Shown: in pieces, positions 1-5,205 of the stretch
How positions within the stretch are numbered: position 1 is the stretch's first letter
Layout: each line of letters opens with the position of its first letter
DNA from: Lachnospiraceae bacterium UBA1066
GTDB taxonomy: Bacteria > Bacillota > Clostridia > Lachnospirales > Lachnospiraceae
Length of the DNA stretch: 6,874 nt
Assembly: GCA_002316215.1 (NCBI GenBank)
Contig: DCDB01000230.1
Coordinates: 1-6,874 of the forward strand
Reading direction: 5' to 3'
The notes under the pieces: model-generated
What the model saw: only the letters and a program-made list of their open reading frames with translations
What the model was told of the DNA's origin: nothing
Databases searched by the model: none
Position numbers and translations under genes: made by a program

Positions 1-88
1 GTCAAAGAATCGCGAAGCGATGAAGTATCGTGGCATGATAGGAATGTTAAATTAATATAAGTCGACATAAGACAGAGTCTAAAATAAC
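1..88 (+). other. leader region, possible 3' end of an upstream gene
   Basis: Two forward frames are open from the window edge. One ends at TAA 53-55 and would encode a tail ending MKYRGMIGMLN; the other ends at TAA 58-60. Either could be the last codons of an upstream gene, but there is too little sequence to choose or to name a product. No convincing promoter for the ferredoxin gene is visible here, so that gene may be read from further upstream. Confidence 0.2.
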
Positions 89-102
89 AGGAGGATAAGA
101 AT

Positions 103-288
103 ATGAAAGCAAAAGTAGATCAGGAAATGTGCATTGGATGCGGGCTGTGCACCGGTACGGCGCCGGAAGTTTTTCGGATGAATGAGGATGACAAAGCGGA
201 AGCATATGCCGAGTTTGGCGAAGACGGTGAGGAAGCTGTCAAAGAAGCCATTGATGGATGTCCGGTATCGGCGATTTCAAGGGACTGA
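103..288 (+). CDS. small single-cluster [4Fe-4S] ferredoxin
   Basis: This 61-residue protein is a soluble cytoplasmic electron carrier of the monocluster bacterial ferredoxin family. The cluster ligands are C10, C13 and C16 in CIGCGLC and C53 in the C-terminal CP motif. These four are the only cysteines, which is enough for one [4Fe-4S] cluster. The protein is acidic, as usual for ferredoxins. The length and the opening (MKAKVDQEMCIGCGLC) resemble the Thermotoga-type 60-residue ferredoxin, but the position after the third ligand that is Cys in that protein is Ala here (A20), so no extra disulfide is expected. The ATG lies 8 bases after AGGAGG (89-94), which fixes the start. It appears to be a single gene closed by the terminator at 401-447. 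Its redox partner cannot be deduced from the neighbours. The family call is firm; the physiological role is open. Confidence 0.93.
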   Translation: MKAKVDQEMCIGCGLCTGTAPEVFRMNEDDKAEAYAEFGEDGEEAVKEAIDGCPVSAISRD

Positions 289-340
289 GACAAGGGACTG
301 AGTCAAGGAACTGAGTCAAGGAATTGAGTCAAGGAATCGG
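277..340 (+). repeat. 13-bp tandem repeat, about five copies
   Basis: Consecutive 13-bp units begin at 277, 290, 303, 316 and 329: tcaagggactgag, acaagggactgag, tcaaggaactgag, tcaaggaattgag, then a partial tcaaggaatcgg. The first unit contains the last codons and TGA stop of the ferredoxin gene, so the array appears to have grown from the gene end by slippage or unequal exchange. Each unit carries a TGA, and 13 is not a multiple of 3, so stops fall in rotating frames. Later units diverge step by step. No function is evident. Confidence 0.85.
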
Positions 341-400
341 CGGTTCGGTAAGGCAGATTACCGGGAATCTGTGCGGTTGCGATCAATTGAATATTGTATA

Positions 401-447
401 AAAGAAGCGATAAAACGGGACTGCCGTCTTATCGCTTCTTTTTCTTT
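401..447 (+). terminator. intrinsic terminator after the ferredoxin gene
   Basis: The arm at 401-413 (AAAGAAGCGATAA) is exactly complementary to 429-441. After one A/C mismatch, 415-418 pairs with 424-427, leaving a five-base loop (419-423). The right arm runs into a T-rich tract at 439-447 (TTTTTCTTT). This is a classic rho-independent terminator for the ferredoxin transcript, and it separates that gene from the next unit. Confidence 0.9.
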
Positions 448-523
448 CCATAAATACTATAGCATAAAAATAATATTTTTAAAAGACTGGTACTTATTTC
501 CCCGTATAGCATAATGGGGATAT

Positions 524-529
524 GGAGGA
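524..529 (+). promoter_or_regulatory. ribosome binding site that sets the start at 537
   Basis: GGAGGA at 524-529 lies 7 bases before the ATG at 537. A more upstream in-frame ATG at 522 overlaps this site and has only a GGGG two bases ahead of it, so 537 is the better start. Confidence 0.7.
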
Positions 530-536
530 TACACGT

Positions 537-1067
537 ATGGAAAAAAGCTGGCTGTCTGTTTTACAGCAGGCGCAGGTCGGGGAGCTGCTGGAGACGAATC
601 AGTTTACGCAGCAGTACGGACTTGCCCTGACGAAGCGGGATGTCCGCCTGATTGCAGAGGCGAGGCAGGACGCGCTTAAGGAAGCAAGAAGAGTGGAGGT
701 GGGCGACAGCATCACGCCGAAGATTATTTTTGAATTCTGCGATTCGGATTATTTGAGCCAGGACAATTACAGGGATACCATCATCCGTCTGCAGGAAATT
801 TTCTTCCTCTATAAAAATGAAATGCAGGACGAAATCACGGATGACGAGCTTCTTCATTTTATGAAAGAACAGTTTGAGACTGTCTGCTTTGGAGATCCGG
901 ATTATCTCGAAGGAACGTGTCTTGCGAATTTTGCCCAGGCCATCCGTGCGGGATATCGCGATTATTCGGAGTCAGACGGATACGGTGAATACGCGGCTCT
1001 GGATGAGGTGCCCCGCTGGGACCGGGAACTCTATCTTGCGACGCTGCGGGAGCTGCTGGGGGAATGA
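537..1067 (+). CDS. DUF6323-like protein of unknown function
   Basis: This is a 176-residue, acidic, probably cytoplasmic protein with no signal peptide or membrane segment. Recognisable stretches (numbering from the start at 537) are FEFCDSDYLSQDNYRDTI near residue 65, ITDDELLHFMKEQFE near residue 105, and a following CFGDPDYLEGTCLANFAQA segment. From memory these match the DUF6323 family, which is found mainly in Clostridia and has no known function; this is recognition by eye, not a database result. The sequence is largely helical in character. The stop is 3 bases before the next ATG, so the two genes are probably translationally coupled. No clear promoter was found between the terminator at 447 and this gene; CATAAT at 510-515 has only a poor -35 match. 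Enzymatic motifs are absent, so a structural or regulatory partner role is possible but unproven. Confidence 0.75.
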   Translation: MEKSWLSVLQQAQVGELLETNQFTQQYGLALTKRDVRLIAEARQDALKEARRVEVGDSITPKIIFEFCDSDYLSQDNYRDTIIRLQEIFFLYKNEMQDEITDDELLHFMKEQFETVCFGDPDYLEGTCLANFAQAIRAGYRDYSESDGYGEYAALDEVPRWDRELYLATLRELLGE

Positions 1068-1070
1068 AAA

Positions 1071-1904
1071 ATGACTTATAGTATGGAAGAACTTGTTCCG
1101 GTCGCGGGCAGCCTCATGAAAAGGTACTGCGGCTATGAAAACTCATCCCTTACCTACGAAAAGGCGGAGCAGCTGATGGGTGCGGTTCTTTACTGTATCC
1201 ATGAGTATGAATCGGGAAATGAAAACCGGACGCCGCCGGCTTTTGACGCCTGCCATGGGGGCTGTGAATCTGAGGTGAGGAATACGAAGGTGCCGGCCAC
1301 TGACGCTTATCGGACAGGATATGAACTTGTGGTGCGGAAGGCAAAGAAAGCCGTGGTTCTGTATAACCGGACGGCGGTCATTTTCCGCGATTATCGGCTG
1401 CGCTGCCTGAACGACACTTTCCGGAAAGGCCTGCCGGAATTCTTCCGGCATTACGATGCACATTTCAATCCTCAGGATACGATTCTGACCCTCGATTACC
1501 CGGTACTTGAAAACCTTCAGGCGCTGAGCGGCATCGACCGCATTTACGAATATCTCCGATGCATCTTACTGGAGCAGAAGTTCCTCGGGCAGCTTCCTTT
1601 TGAGGAAGTGACCGGATGTCTGACGGAGTATCATTTCCATTATGAAGAACTGTTCGAGAATATCTGCCATGTTTTCCTTCTGCAGCTTGCAAAAAAGCAG
1701 ATAGAAAAAGAACCTGCCGCGGGCAGCCGGCCCGGAAAAGAATCTGCTTCAGAAAGGCAGACCGGAAAAGAATTTGTTTCAGGCAGAAAGCGGTCGGAAG
1801 AGATCATAGCCGGAATCATTGAGGAGTATACCTGCGGTGATCCGGAAATACGGGCTTATCTGATGAAGGATCTGCAGGAATTGTCCGCTTGGCTCCGGAA
1901 ATAG
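1071..1904 (+). CDS. DUF6179-like protein of unknown function
   Basis: This 277-residue protein begins 3 bases after the preceding stop. Its ribosome site (GGGGGAA, about 1058-1064) lies inside the end of the upstream gene, which indicates coupled translation. The N-terminal segment SSLTYEKAEQLMGAVLYCIHEYE and the paired-gene arrangement recall the DUF6179 family of Clostridia, function unknown. This call is from memory and less certain than that for its neighbour. The middle part (about 75-205) is rich in Tyr, Phe, His and Leu and looks helical, with no catalytic signature I recognise. Residues 213-242 are three 10-residue repeats forming a charged linker. The C-terminal 35 residues form a short helical domain. 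Immediately downstream another frame stays coding-like to 2065, so the protein may once have been longer or the reading frame may be shifted near its end. Confidence 0.65.
   Translation: MTYSMEELVPVAGSLMKRYCGYENSSLTYEKAEQLMGAVLYCIHEYESGNENRTPPAFDACHGGCESEVRNTKVPATDAYRTGYELVVRKAKKAVVLYNRTAVIFRDYRLRCLNDTFRKGLPEFFRHYDAHFNPQDTILTLDYPVLENLQALSGIDRIYEYLRCILLEQKFLGQLPFEEVTGCLTEYHFHYEELFENICHVFLLQLAKKQIEKEPAAGSRPGKESASERQTGKEFVSGRKRSEEIIAGIIEEYTCGDPEIRAYLMKDLQELSAWLRK
1707..1796 (+). repeat. three in-frame 30-bp repeats within the DUF6179-like gene
   Basis: Units at 1707-1736, 1737-1766 and 1767-1796 each start AAAGAA and encode the 10-residue segments KEPAAGSRPG, KESASERQTG and KEFVSGRKRS. The period is a multiple of three, so copy number could change without breaking the frame. 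The product is a hydrophilic, Gly/Ser/Lys/Glu-rich spacer between the helical core and the C-terminal segment. Confidence 0.8.
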
Positions 1905-1930
1905 CGGCAGGCAGAAAACTTGAATTATAC

Positions 1931-2065
1931 ATGTTCCTGACCTGCGGCGATTTATTGGATGCACCGCAGCATATTTACAGAAACGAAAGCGGCCTGTATA
2001 AAGGAACTCAGCATGATCCCGGCCATTTTGAAATTGCCCTGGCGCTTGCTGAATATGTAACCTGA
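1931..2065 (+). CDS. short coding-like stretch: small gene or frameshifted tail
   Basis: From ATG 1931 to TGA 2063-2065 this frame encodes 44 residues including CGDLLDAPQHIYRNESGLYK and GTQHDPGHFEIALALAEYV, with composition and third-position use that look genuinely coding. The frame is different from that of the gene ending at 1904 and is open back to 1841, after a TGA at 1838. Protein-like sequence seems to continue upstream of the ATG (AAGRKLELY). The ATG lacks a ribosome site. A TTG at 1889 has AGGA 9 bases ahead and would give a 58-residue product overlapping the previous gene. It could be a small third gene of the operon, the remnant of a larger one, or the true C-terminus of the preceding protein separated by a frameshift. 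I do not recognise a family. Confidence 0.35.
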   Translation: MFLTCGDLLDAPQHIYRNESGLYKGTQHDPGHFEIALALAEYVT

Positions 2066-2081
2066 GAAAGCAGAACACGAT

Positions 2082-2104
2082 ATAATTCATTGACATTACT
2101 AAAT
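2082..2104 (+). promoter_or_regulatory. promoter-overlapping block shared with the operon promoter
   Basis: This 23-bp segment around the -35 box differs at only 2 positions from 3440-3462, which has the same place relative to the second promoter. Its core is CATTGACATTACT. ATTACT is the half-site of the palindromes at 3320-3336 and 3493-3509, and the 17-mer 2084-2100 matches that pattern at 10 of 16 defined positions. It is a plausible weak site for autorepression by the ROK protein. Confidence 0.55.
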
Positions 2105-2118
2105 GGCTGGAATAGAAT
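2090..2118 (+). promoter_or_regulatory. sigma-A-type promoter of the ROK gene
   Basis: A perfect -35 TTGACA (2090-2095) is followed by a 17-bp spacer and a -10 TAGAAT (2113-2118). Transcription would start near 2125, about 30 bases ahead of the ATG at 2157. This makes the ROK gene independent of the upstream genes. Confidence 0.8.
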
Positions 2119-2122
2119 AAAA

Positions 2123-2137
2123 CTGTTATAAAAACAG
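2123..2137 (+). promoter_or_regulatory. inverted repeat at the predicted transcript start of the ROK gene
   Basis: CTGTT-ATAAA-AACAG is a 15-bp inverted repeat with five-base arms, centred just after the expected start point. It could be an operator or a weak 5' hairpin. It does not match the AGTAAT-type palindromes downstream, so its role is uncertain. Confidence 0.3.
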
Positions 2138-2156
2138 AATGTGAGAGGCCTGAATT

Positions 2157-3317
2157 ATGTCCGGATTGGGTGTGAACAGGGATTACCTGAAAAAAAGAAA
2201 CAGGGGACTTGCCCTGAAACTGGTGGCAACGAAGCAGTGTACTTCCAGAATTGAGTTGTCGAAGGAAATGGGGCTTACAAAAACAGCGATTTCAGCTATT
2301 GTGGGCGAACTGATTGACAGAAAGTATCTTGTAGAAACAGAAAAAGAAATTACTAAAGACCAGGGCAGAAATCCTGTGGGACTTGAAATAGCCGCTGCGT
2401 CTCCCAGATATGCAGGAGTATTGATTCAGCGCGGCTATGCAGAAGCGATACTTTGCGACCTGTCATTAAAAAGCTTCAAGTATGAAAAAGTGGAGCGGGA
2501 ATGGCAGAGTGAGCAGGAATTGATGTCGACTGTGACAAGGCTGCTGGATCATATGCTGGAAAATGAAGAGAATGTTGCCGGAATCGGTGTTTCAAGTATA
2601 GGACCGGTTGATGTAAAAGCAGGAATTATCAAGAACCCGGGATATTTTAACGGAATCAAAAATGTAGAAATAACGGCTCCGCTTCGCGAAAGATTTAGTC
2701 TTCCGGTTTATTTTGACCATGATAATCAGAGTGCTGCTATGGCAGAGCAGCTCTTTGGAAACGGACATGGGTATCAGGATATTCTCCTGGTTGGAATTGG
2801 AAGAGGGGTGGGCTGCGGCATTATACTGGGAGGCAAACGCTGCCATAGCAAGTTTGGCTATCCGCCGGAGATCGGGCATATGTCTATAAATAACTGCGGA
2901 AATACCTGCATATGCGGAAATGTCGGATGCCTGGAGACTTATATTGCATCCAACGTTATTGAAGAAAAGGTGAGACTGGCAACGGGAAAGCAAATGAACT
3001 ATCGGGATTTTTGCCAGAGAGAGGAAGAACCGGAAATTCGAAAGATCATGGAAGAAATGGTCTGGAATTTATCGAGTGCTATAGTGAGTCTGGTGAATAT
3101 ACTGAACTTTCAAATTGTGCTGCTGGGCATGGACAGTGTGTACTGGCCGGAACGGTATGTTAGAATGCTGGAAGAAATTATTAATGAAAGAAAATTTATC
3201 AGAAACGAAGGGACACGGACATTGGTAAGGAAAGTTGCCTTTCTGGAACGTACACCTGTGCTTGGCGCGGCATGCAATGCGCTGAATAAGACTTTTGATG
3301 GAGACCTGTTGAATTAA
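2157..3317 (+). CDS. ROK-family transcriptional repressor (Mlc/NagC/XylR type)
   Basis: This 386-residue protein combines an N-terminal winged helix-turn-helix (about residues 15-65; recognition region near SRIELSKEMGLTKTAISAIV, 30-49) with a ROK sugar-binding domain. The ROK zinc motif is intact: H241, C251, C253 and C258, in EIGHM and CICGNVGC, with the same spacing as in E. coli Mlc. E238 and E260 sit where ROK proteins contact sugar, and D189 aligns with the catalytic Asp of ROK kinases. The N-terminal ATP-binding DxGxT motif is missing (AGVLIQRGYAEA instead), so this should be a repressor and not a kinase. The ATG lies 8 bases after GAGAGG. Its position directly before a sugar operon, and the shared promoter elements, suggest it represses that operon and itself and is released by a sugar or sugar phosphate. 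The inducer is unknown. Confidence 0.92.
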   Translation: MSGLGVNRDYLKKRNRGLALKLVATKQCTSRIELSKEMGLTKTAISAIVGELIDRKYLVETEKEITKDQGRNPVGLEIAAASPRYAGVLIQRGYAEAILCDLSLKSFKYEKVEREWQSEQELMSTVTRLLDHMLENEENVAGIGVSSIGPVDVKAGIIKNPGYFNGIKNVEITAPLRERFSLPVYFDHDNQSAAMAEQLFGNGHGYQDILLVGIGRGVGCGIILGGKRCHSKFGYPPEIGHMSINNCGNTCICGNVGCLETYIASNVIEEKVRLATGKQMNYRDFCQREEEPEIRKIMEEMVWNLSSAIVSLVNILNFQIVLLGMDSVYWPERYVRMLEEIINERKFIRNEGTRTLVRKVAFLERTPVLGAACNALNKTFDGDLLN

Positions 3318-3319
3318 TA

Positions 3320-3336
3320 AGTAATCTAAGATTATT
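3320..3336 (+). promoter_or_regulatory. candidate ROK operator 1
   Basis: AGTAATCTAAGATTATT is a near-perfect odd palindrome starting 3 bases after the ROK stop codon. It matches the pattern AGTAATCT-N-AGATTACT at 15 of 16 defined positions and the site at 3493-3509 at 14 of 17. It lies 173 bp (centre to centre) from that site, on the other side of the operon promoter. The larger AT inverted repeat 3312-3320/3332-3340 overlaps it, so an RNA role is an alternative. Confidence 0.5.
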
Positions 3337-3340
3337 AATT

Positions 3341-3381
3341 AAAAGGCGAGTATGGACAGAATAATGTCCTGCCCGCCTTTT
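3341..3381 (+). terminator. terminator-like hairpin after the ROK gene
   Basis: AAAAGGCG (3341-3348) pairs with CGCCTTTT (3374-3381), and GGACA (3354-3358) pairs with TGTCC (3365-3369) around a six-base loop, with a few imperfect pairs between. The T run is short (four) and is followed by AAATT, so termination may be partial. It would separate the ROK transcript from the operon. Confidence 0.6.
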
Positions 3382-3439
3382 AAATTGCGCATAATGAACA
3401 AATTAGAACAACTAAAACTATGCATAACAGAAAATATAA

Positions 3440-3462
3440 ATAATACATTGACATTACTTAAT
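3440..3462 (+). promoter_or_regulatory. promoter-overlapping block shared with the ROK promoter
   Basis: This is the second copy of the 23-bp block, 21/23 identical to 2082-2104, and again spans the -35 box. The 17-mer 3442-3458 matches AGTAATCT-N-AGATTACT at 11 of 16 defined positions, with a perfect right half ATTACT. The surrounding sequences of the two promoters are not similar, which argues for selection on this block and against a recent duplication of the whole region. Confidence 0.55.
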
Positions 3463-3476
3463 ATTCGAACTATACT
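3448..3476 (+). promoter_or_regulatory. sigma-A-type promoter of the sugar operon
   Basis: TTGACA (3448-3453), a 17-bp spacer and TATACT (3471-3476) form a near-consensus promoter. The sequence upstream is AT-rich (3381-3445) and may aid binding. Transcription would start around 3483, giving a leader of about 45 bases. Such a strong promoter is expected to need repression, in line with the operator-like sites on either side. Confidence 0.85.
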
Positions 3477-3492
3477 GACAATAAATCAAGAA

Positions 3493-3509
3493 AGTAATGT
3501 TAGATTACT
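3493..3509 (+). promoter_or_regulatory. candidate ROK operator 2
   Basis: AGTAATGTTAGATTACT is a 17-bp palindrome with one mismatch (outer arms AGTAAT and ATTACT are perfect). It lies about +10 to +26 from the predicted start point, just before the ribosome site. A repressor bound here would block initiation or early elongation. It is the best operator candidate for the ROK protein. Confidence 0.6.
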
Positions 3510-3513
3510 ATAT

Positions 3514-3520
3514 AGGAGGG
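3514..3520 (+). promoter_or_regulatory. strong ribosome site for a TTG start
   Basis: AGGAGGG at 3514-3520 lies 7 bases ahead of TTG 3528-3530. No ATG or GTG in frame is near, and the encoded protein begins correctly for the PfkB family (LDIYSIGEMVIDF), so the TTG is the likely start. Confidence 0.85.
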
Positions 3521-3527
3521 AATTCAT

Positions 3528-4505
3528 TTGCTGGATATATACAGTATTGGGGAGATGGTAATAGATTTTATCCCCGGGAACGAACCGGGCAGCTATGTCA
3601 GGAATGCGGGCGGAGCACCGGCCAATGTGGCGATTGCAGCAGCTAAAAACCATTTGAAATCGGGAATGTGCTGCAAAGTGGGGGATGATAGTTTCGGCAG
3701 GTTTCTTATAGACACGCTTCGTGAAAACAAGGTTGAAATCCTGTGCGCAGAAACATGCAAAGCGGCAACAACGACGATGGCTTTTGTGAATCTTTCGGCC
3801 ACGGGGGAGCGGACATTTACCTTTGCAAGAAAACCCGGAGCGGATATGTTCCTTTCGGAAGAAGATGTCAGGGAAAACCAGATAGAGAATGCCGTTATTG
3901 TTCATGCGGGTTCATGCTCGCTGTCGGCAAATCCGGCAGCGAAAGCCACTGAAAAGGCATTAAGACTTGCGAACAAAAGCAAACGCCTGGTGAGCTTCGA
4001 TGTAAATTACCGCAATCTTATGTGGAACAATGACAAAGATGCATGCACGAGAAGCGTAAAAGCTCTTCTTCCCTGCGTTGATTTATTGAAAATCTCGGAA
4101 GAAGAAGTGGATATGATGGGAGGCGAGGGAAATCTGCATAAACTGATGGAAGAATATGACGTCACAGTGCTTGTTGAGACTTTAGGTAAAGACGGAGCCA
4201 GGGCATATTTTAAAAATAAAGAGTTGGAAGTGCCGGGGAGAAAGGTAAAGGCAGAAGATGCGACCGGCGCAGGAGATGCTTTTTGGGGAGGATTTCTTTC
4301 CAGCCTTCGGATACAGGGAATAGAAAAGGCGCGCGAACTGACGGAAGAAAATGTCCGCAGGGCTCTGGAATACGGAAATGCGGCAGGATATTTATGTGTT
4401 CAAAAAAAAGGTGCAATTGCAGCTCTGCCGACAAAAGACATGATTGAAGAAATTCTTGCATCTGAAAAGGATGCGGCCATGATAAGAGGGCAGGAAAATG
4501 AATGA
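3528..4505 (+). CDS. PfkB-family carbohydrate kinase (fructokinase-like)
   Basis: This 325-residue protein has the normal length and both signatures of the PfkB (ribokinase) family, which transfers phosphate from ATP to a sugar hydroxyl in the cytoplasm. The N-terminal strand IYSIGEMVIDFIP leads to the substrate-binding GGAPANVA (28-35). The second signature is DATGAGDAFWGGFL starting at residue 244, with D250 as catalytic base and GAG as the anion hole. SFDVNYRNLMW near residue 155 resembles the D-x-N-x-R segment of fructokinases and ketodeoxygluconate kinases. It is the first gene of the operon, starts with TTG, and overlaps the next gene by 8 bases. The context suggests it phosphorylates a free ketose entering the pathway. 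The exact sugar (fructose, allulose, another ketohexose or a ketopentose) cannot be decided. Family assignment is firm. Confidence 0.92.
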   Translation: MLDIYSIGEMVIDFIPGNEPGSYVRNAGGAPANVAIAAAKNHLKSGMCCKVGDDSFGRFLIDTLRENKVEILCAETCKAATTTMAFVNLSATGERTFTFARKPGADMFLSEEDVRENQIENAVIVHAGSCSLSANPAAKATEKALRLANKSKRLVSFDVNYRNLMWNNDKDACTRSVKALLPCVDLLKISEEEVDMMGGEGNLHKLMEEYDVTVLVETLGKDGARAYFKNKELEVPGRKVKAEDATGAGDAFWGGFLSSLRIQGIEKARELTEENVRRALEYGNAAGYLCVQKKGAIAALPTKDMIEEILASEKDAAMIRGQENE

Positions 4506-5205
4506 AATCTGGAAAGAACCATGTATTATTTCTCCGTCGCTGATCTGCCTTGACCAGTGCAATCTTGAGCAGCAGGTACGGCTGCTCGAAAGAGCGGGGA
4601 TAAAGATGCTTCATGTTGATATCCTGGATGGTCATTTCAGTCCAAGCATGCCACTGGGACTGGATACGGTGCGCCAGCTGAGAAAGCTCACAGATCTTCA
4701 GTTTGACTGCCATGTGATGGTGACAGAACAGGATTATTTTGTAGATGAACTTTTGGATATAGGTGTTGAACAAATTGTATTTCATGGAGAAACGCAGCCT
4801 CATATTGACGGGATGCTGAACAGGATCCACGCAAAGGGAGTCCGGGCGGGTGTAGCCCTAAAGCCGGGTACGCCTGTAAGCATACTCGAGTACGTGCTGG
4901 AGAAATGCGATACGGTATTGCTGATGCTGATTAATCCCGGTTACGCGTTTGTTAAAGGTGAAAAACAGGTAGCTTATGCAGAACGAAAAATACGGGATCT
5001 GAAAAAAATGATCAGCGAAAGAATGCTTGATACAAAAATTGAATTGGACGGTCGGGTATCGCCGGAAGATATCCAAAAGTATGGGAAAGATACCGCTGAT
5101 ATTTTCGTGACGGGAAGCACCTGCATCTGCCTGCCGGATATGGAGAAGAGCCTTAAGAAATTGATGGATTTGAGAAAGAATGTTGTCGGGGGGAATGAAA
5201 CATGA
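4498..5205 (+). CDS. ribulose/allulose-phosphate 3-epimerase-like protein
   Basis: This 235-residue protein is a (beta/alpha)8 barrel of the ribulose-phosphate 3-epimerase family, metal-dependent enzymes that invert the carbon next to a ketose carbonyl. The four metal ligands are present: H39 and D41 in HVDILDGHF, H72 in CHVMV and D184 in ELDGRV; D41 and D184 also serve as acid/base. The stretches ISPSLICLD and FDCHVMVTEQDYF are closer to D-allulose-6-phosphate 3-epimerase (AlsE) than to housekeeping Rpe, judged from memory of E. coli AlsE. The phosphate-binding elements are altered: the NPGFGGQ loop is NPGYAFVKG and the usual Gly after the last Asp-Gly is Arg (R186). The ATG follows AGAGGG (4485-4490) by 7 bases and overlaps the kinase gene; its stop overlaps the next start as ATGA. 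The likely substrate is a ketose phosphate made by the kinase; its identity is open. Confidence 0.87.
   Translation: MNEIWKEPCIISPSLICLDQCNLEQQVRLLERAGIKMLHVDILDGHFSPSMPLGLDTVRQLRKLTDLQFDCHVMVTEQDYFVDELLDIGVEQIVFHGETQPHIDGMLNRIHAKGVRAGVALKPGTPVSILEYVLEKCDTVLLMLINPGYAFVKGEKQVAYAERKIRDLKKMISERMLDTKIELDGRVSPEDIQKYGKDTADIFVTGSTCICLPDMEKSLKKLMDLRKNVVGGNET

Noticed and set aside
9..21. ATCGC-GAA-GCGAT mini-hairpin near the left edge.
   Set aside because: It is short, lacks a T run and conserved context, and may simply be coding sequence of an upstream gene.
487..515. Promoter with CATAAT at 510-515 ahead of the DUF6323-like gene.
   Set aside because: The -35 region (CTGGTA) matches only 3 of 6 and the start point would fall almost on the ribosome site.
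522..536. ATG at 522 as start of the DUF6323-like gene.
   Set aside because: It overlaps the good ribosome site (524-529) for the ATG at 537 and has no properly spaced site of its own.
1942..1969. CTGCGG/CCGCAG inverted repeat as a terminator after the DUF6179-like gene.
   Set aside because: The loop is 16 bases and no T run follows; it also lies within the coding-like stretch.
1779..2096. Reverse-strand reading frame across the gap between the DUF6179-like and ROK genes.
   Set aside because: No ribosome site or family resemblance; the opposite strand here has the more protein-like sequence.
2348..2356. ATTACT half-site inside the ROK gene.
   Set aside because: A single six-base match within codons is expected by chance and has no palindromic partner.
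2157..3317. ROK glucokinase instead of repressor.
   Set aside because: A helix-turn-helix is present at the N-terminus and the ATP-binding DxGxT motif is missing.
3403..3415. TTAG-AACAA-CTAA inverted repeat upstream of the operon promoter.
   Set aside because: Four-base arms in AT-rich DNA are expected by chance and the repeat does not match the other operator candidates.
3352..3561. Forward reading frame over the ROK-kinase intergenic region.
   Set aside because: It runs through the terminator hairpin, promoter and operator and out of frame into the kinase gene, with no protein-like features.
4210..4830. Long reverse-strand reading frame (206 codons) under the kinase and epimerase genes.
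   Set aside because: It is the complement of two genes with clear family motifs and has no ribosome site or recognisable domain.
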